Of a DNA stretch of 7,896 nucleotides, positions 6,609 to 7,896 are shown piece after piece (the stretch's first letter is position 1; each line of letters begins with the position of its first letter). The notes under the pieces are model-generated. The model saw only the letters and a program-made list of their open reading frames with translations, had not been told where the DNA came from and made no database searches. The position numbers were made by a program, and so were the translations under genes. The DNA is from Desulfovibrio sp. (GTDB lineage Bacteria; Desulfobacterota; Desulfovibrionia; Desulfovibrionales; Desulfovibrionaceae). Location of the stretch: contig JAITDR010000133.1 of assembly GCA_031282465.1 (NCBI GenBank), positions 1-7,896 on the forward strand, in the 5' to 3' direction.

Positions 6609-6679
6609 CCACAAAACGCATCGGAGTTATTGAGAATAGAATGCCTTTGCGAGAGAAACCTTTTCGTCAATCGTAATCC

Positions 6680-6685
6680 GGGGAG
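6680..6685 (+). promoter_or_regulatory. Ribosome binding site of aprB
   Basis: GGGGAG lies nine bases before ATG 6695 and fixes this start. The protein then begins MPSYVDPSAC, as AprB proteins do. Confidence 0.7.
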
Positions 6686-6694
6686 CCGTGCCGT

Positions 6695-7147
6695 ATGCCG
6701 AGTTATGTCGACCCTTCCGCATGCACGGGATGCAGAACCTGTATGCATATCTGCCCCAACGACCTCATGCTTTCGGACACGGATGCGGGCAAGGCGTTCA
6801 ATCAGGAACCCGAGGCCTGCTGGGAATGTTATTCCTGCGTCAAAGCCTGCCCGCACGGCGCGGTTGCCGTCCGCGCATACGCCGACTTCGCGCCTCTGGG
6901 CGGGGCGTGCATTCCCGTAATGTCCGCAGGCTACATAGCCTGGACCGTACAATTCCGCAACGGGGAATCAAAGCATTTCCGTTTTCCGGTGCGCACGACG
7001 CCCGAAGGTTCCATCAAGCCCCTAAGGGGCCTGCCGGAGCCCGGCAATCTTGACGATTCACTCTTGTGTACCGAATGTTCCCTGCCCGTTCCGGCGGGCA
7101 TCCCCGCCGGAACACGCCGCGGCGGCGACCCCGGCGGGCGGCGGTAA
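6695..7147 (+). CDS. aprB: Adenylylsulfate reductase, beta (iron-sulfur) subunit
   Basis: 150 codons. AprB carries two [4Fe-4S] clusters that pass electrons from the membrane donor (QmoABC in most sulfate reducers) to the FAD of AprA. All eight cluster cysteines are present: C10, C13, C16, C20 and C42, C45, C48, C52. The diagnostic EACWECYSCVKACP keeps the Trp next to the first Cys, which in the Archaeoglobus enzyme lies on the electron path. YADFAPLGGACIP and FPVRTTPEGSIKP are typical AprB segments. Two oddities are visible. Most AprB proteins I recall have seven residues between the second and third Cys; here there are only two, a five-residue deletion. After LLCTE (about residue 127) the usual tail, which wraps AprA, is replaced by a short Pro/Gly/Arg-rich end. 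aprA follows after 120 bp. The family call is secure; whether this is the main or a second copy cannot be seen. Confidence 0.95.
   Translation: MPSYVDPSACTGCRTCMHICPNDLMLSDTDAGKAFNQEPEACWECYSCVKACPHGAVAVRAYADFAPLGGACIPVMSAGYIAWTVQFRNGESKHFRFPVRTTPEGSIKPLRGLPEPGNLDDSLLCTECSLPVPAGIPAGTRRGGDPGGRR
7088..7113 (+). repeat. Perfect 11-bp hairpin in the 3' end of aprB
   Basis: GTTCCGGCGGG and CCCGCCGGAAC pair perfectly around a CATC tetraloop. It lies in the coding sequence for PVPAGIPAG, where AprB similarity fades, 32 bp before the stop. Such a stable stem could slow ribosomes or stabilise a processed mRNA end. It is not followed closely by a T-run, so it does not terminate on its own. Confidence 0.7.
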
Positions 7148-7178
7148 CGCCTGCCCGCAACCGGAAAAACGTTTTTTT
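7134..7178 (+). promoter_or_regulatory. Second stem across the aprB stop followed by a T-run
   Basis: GCGGGC (7134-7139) pairs with GCCCGC (7153-7158), with three more pairs inside, across the TAA stop at 7145-7147. Thirteen bases later come seven T (7172-7178), part of the palindrome AAAAACGTTTTT (7165-7176). The gap between stem and T-run is too long for a classical terminator. A partial attenuator or processing site between aprB and aprA is possible. Confidence 0.35.
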
Positions 7179-7254
7179 ATTTGCATCCGGGGAAACGCAG
7201 GTTGTTTCGGGGCGCTGTCCCGTCAAAAAATACATCCGCGTTTTGCCGACATAC

Positions 7255-7259
7255 GGGAG
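7255..7259 (+). promoter_or_regulatory. Ribosome binding site of aprA
   Basis: GGGAG lies eight bases before ATG 7268 and supports separate translation initiation of aprA rather than coupling to aprB, which ends 120 bp upstream. Confidence 0.7.
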
Positions 7260-7267
7260 AAAACGCC

Positions 7268-7896
7268 ATGCCTGTGCTTCCGGGCAACCTGGGTCCCAAA
7301 GGTATAGCCGCCGCCGAGCCGGATATCCAAGAACACGATATCGACATTCTGCTGCTCGGCGGCGGCATGGGCAACTGCGGAGCGGCCGTCGAAGCCGCGC
7401 GCTGGGCGGCAGAGCATGCGCCGCATCTGAAAATCCTGATGGTGGACAGGGCCGCCGTCGAACGCTCCGGCGCGGTTGCCCAGGGGCTTTCGGCAATCAA
7501 CACCTATCTGGGCAGGAACAGCGTCGAGGACTACGTGCGCATGGTCCGCGCCGACCTTATGCAGGTGCTGCGCGAAGACCTCGTTTACGACCTCGGGCGT
7601 CATGTGGACGACTCGGTACATCTTTTCGAAGCTTGGGGCCTGCCCTGCAAAATCAGGGACGGGGACAGGGAACTGGACGGCATGGAGGCCGCCGCGCAGG
7701 GCAAATCGCTGCGCAACGGGGATGAGCCGGTTCGTTCCGGCCGCTGGCAGATTATGATCAACGGCGAATCCTTCAAACGCATTGTGGCCGAAGCGGCAGG
7801 CAATGCGCTCGGCAGGGCCGGGATCATGGAGCATATCTATATCGTCAAACTGCTGCAGGACGCGCGGCAGGACAACCGCATTGCCGGTGCGGTGGG
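7268..7896 (+). CDS. aprA: Adenylylsulfate reductase, alpha (FAD) subunit, C-terminus outside window
   Basis: 209 codons from ATG 7268 run to the window edge without a stop, about one third of the usual 650-670. AprA binds FAD and reduces APS to sulfite and AMP in the cytoplasm, the second step of sulfate respiration. The N-terminal FAD-binding motif is LLLGGGMGNCGAAVEAARW (28-46), preceded by a short variable leader. Then come ILMVDRAAVERSGAVAQGLS (56-75) with SAINTYLG, then VRADLM, YDLGRHVDDSVHLFEAWGLP, GKSLRNGDEPVRSGRWQIMI and NGESFKRIVAEAA. All are close to Desulfovibrio AprA as I remember it. The Asn in SAINTY corresponds to a residue near the flavin in the Archaeoglobus structure. The later catalytic Arg and His lie outside the window. 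No frameshift is seen. In relatives qmoABC usually follows aprA; that cannot be checked here. Confidence 0.97.
   Translation, partial: MPVLPGNLGPKGIAAAEPDIQEHDIDILLLGGGMGNCGAAVEAARWAAEHAPHLKILMVDRAAVERSGAVAQGLSAINTYLGRNSVEDYVRMVRADLMQVLREDLVYDLGRHVDDSVHLFEAWGLPCKIRDGDRELDGMEAAAQGKSLRNGDEPVRSGRWQIMINGESFKRIVAEAAGNALGRAGIMEHIYIVKLLQDARQDNRIAGAV

Larger units (their letters stand above)
6322..6694. other. Divergent intergenic region between the EPSPS-fold gene and aprB
   Basis: This 373-bp stretch holds no frame that reads like a protein. It contains the GTG-start ribosome site of the leftward gene, a 10-bp palindrome GGGCCGGCCC (6446-6455), a 14-bp palindrome (6550-6563), the sigma70-like aprB promoter (6581-6608) and an AT-richer leader before aprB. 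For the leftward gene I see only a weak promoter candidate on the minus strand, near 6376-6405: TTGCAG, 16 bp, TATCAC. Confidence 0.6.

Noticed and set aside
5069..6633. Two long + strand frames (5069-6139 and 5650-6633)
   Set aside because: Both are antisense to the EPSPS-fold gene; composition is Arg/Ala-rich and no motif is visible.
6641..6676. An 11-codon frame (MPLREKPFRQS) in the aprB leader as a regulatory leader peptide
   Set aside because: GGAG is too far upstream (about 14 bases), there is no run of regulatory codons, and no alternative stem pair is evident.
7050..7307. A frameshifted continuation of aprB in another frame
   Set aside because: Neither alternative frame after 7050 reads like an AprB C-terminus, so a simple frameshift does not account for the short tail.
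1..7896. tRNA or rRNA genes, CRISPR arrays, insertion sequences, phage attachment sites
   Set aside because: I saw no cloverleaf or CCA-type ends, no spaced direct-repeat arrays, no transposase-like frames and no flanking terminal repeats.

Overview
The window looks like chromosome from a GC-rich, dissimilatory sulfate-reducing bacterium, most plausibly of the Desulfovibrionaceae. The main evidence is the start of an aprBA locus (adenylylsulfate reductase), whose protein sequences read like the Desulfovibrio type. Everything here is read by eye; no database was searched.

Layout. Two transcription units diverge from an intergenic region at about 6322-6694. To the right (+ strand) lie aprB (6695-7147) and the first 209 codons of aprA (7268 to the window edge). 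A sigma70-like promoter at 6581-6608 and good ribosome binding sites precede them. To the left (- strand) lie five genes in one orientation. They are: an EPSP-synthase-fold protein with an N-terminal chorismate-mutase-like domain (6321-4555); a STAS-domain protein (4327-3893); a FapA/DUF342 protein (start revised to 3744, end 2572); a large CgeB/DUF3880-type glycosyltransferase (2553-760); and a family 9 (heptosyltransferase-like) glycosyltransferase (693 to beyond position 1, incomplete). Spacings are 227, 148, 18 and 66 bp, so only the last three genes look tightly operonic.

How the genes may work together. aprBA encodes the cytoplasmic iron-sulfur flavoenzyme that reduces APS to sulfite and AMP in sulfate respiration. 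The FapA protein and the two glycosyltransferases suggest a cell-surface or flagellar glycosylation/assembly group, with the STAS protein as a possible regulator. The leading gene has the aromatic-pathway fold but lacks almost all residues that bind substrate in EPSP synthase, so its job is open.

Most notable points: (1) the EPSPS-fold protein appears catalytically dead as an EPSP synthase, and its chorismate-mutase-like domain is also altered; (2) AprB lacks a five-residue loop between its second and third cluster cysteines; (3) AprB ends in a short Gly/Arg/Pro tail exactly where the DNA forms a perfect 11-bp hairpin; (4) the GT9 gene carries an eight-G tract, a possible phase-variation site; (5) the STAS protein seems to have Arg at the usual phosphoserine position.
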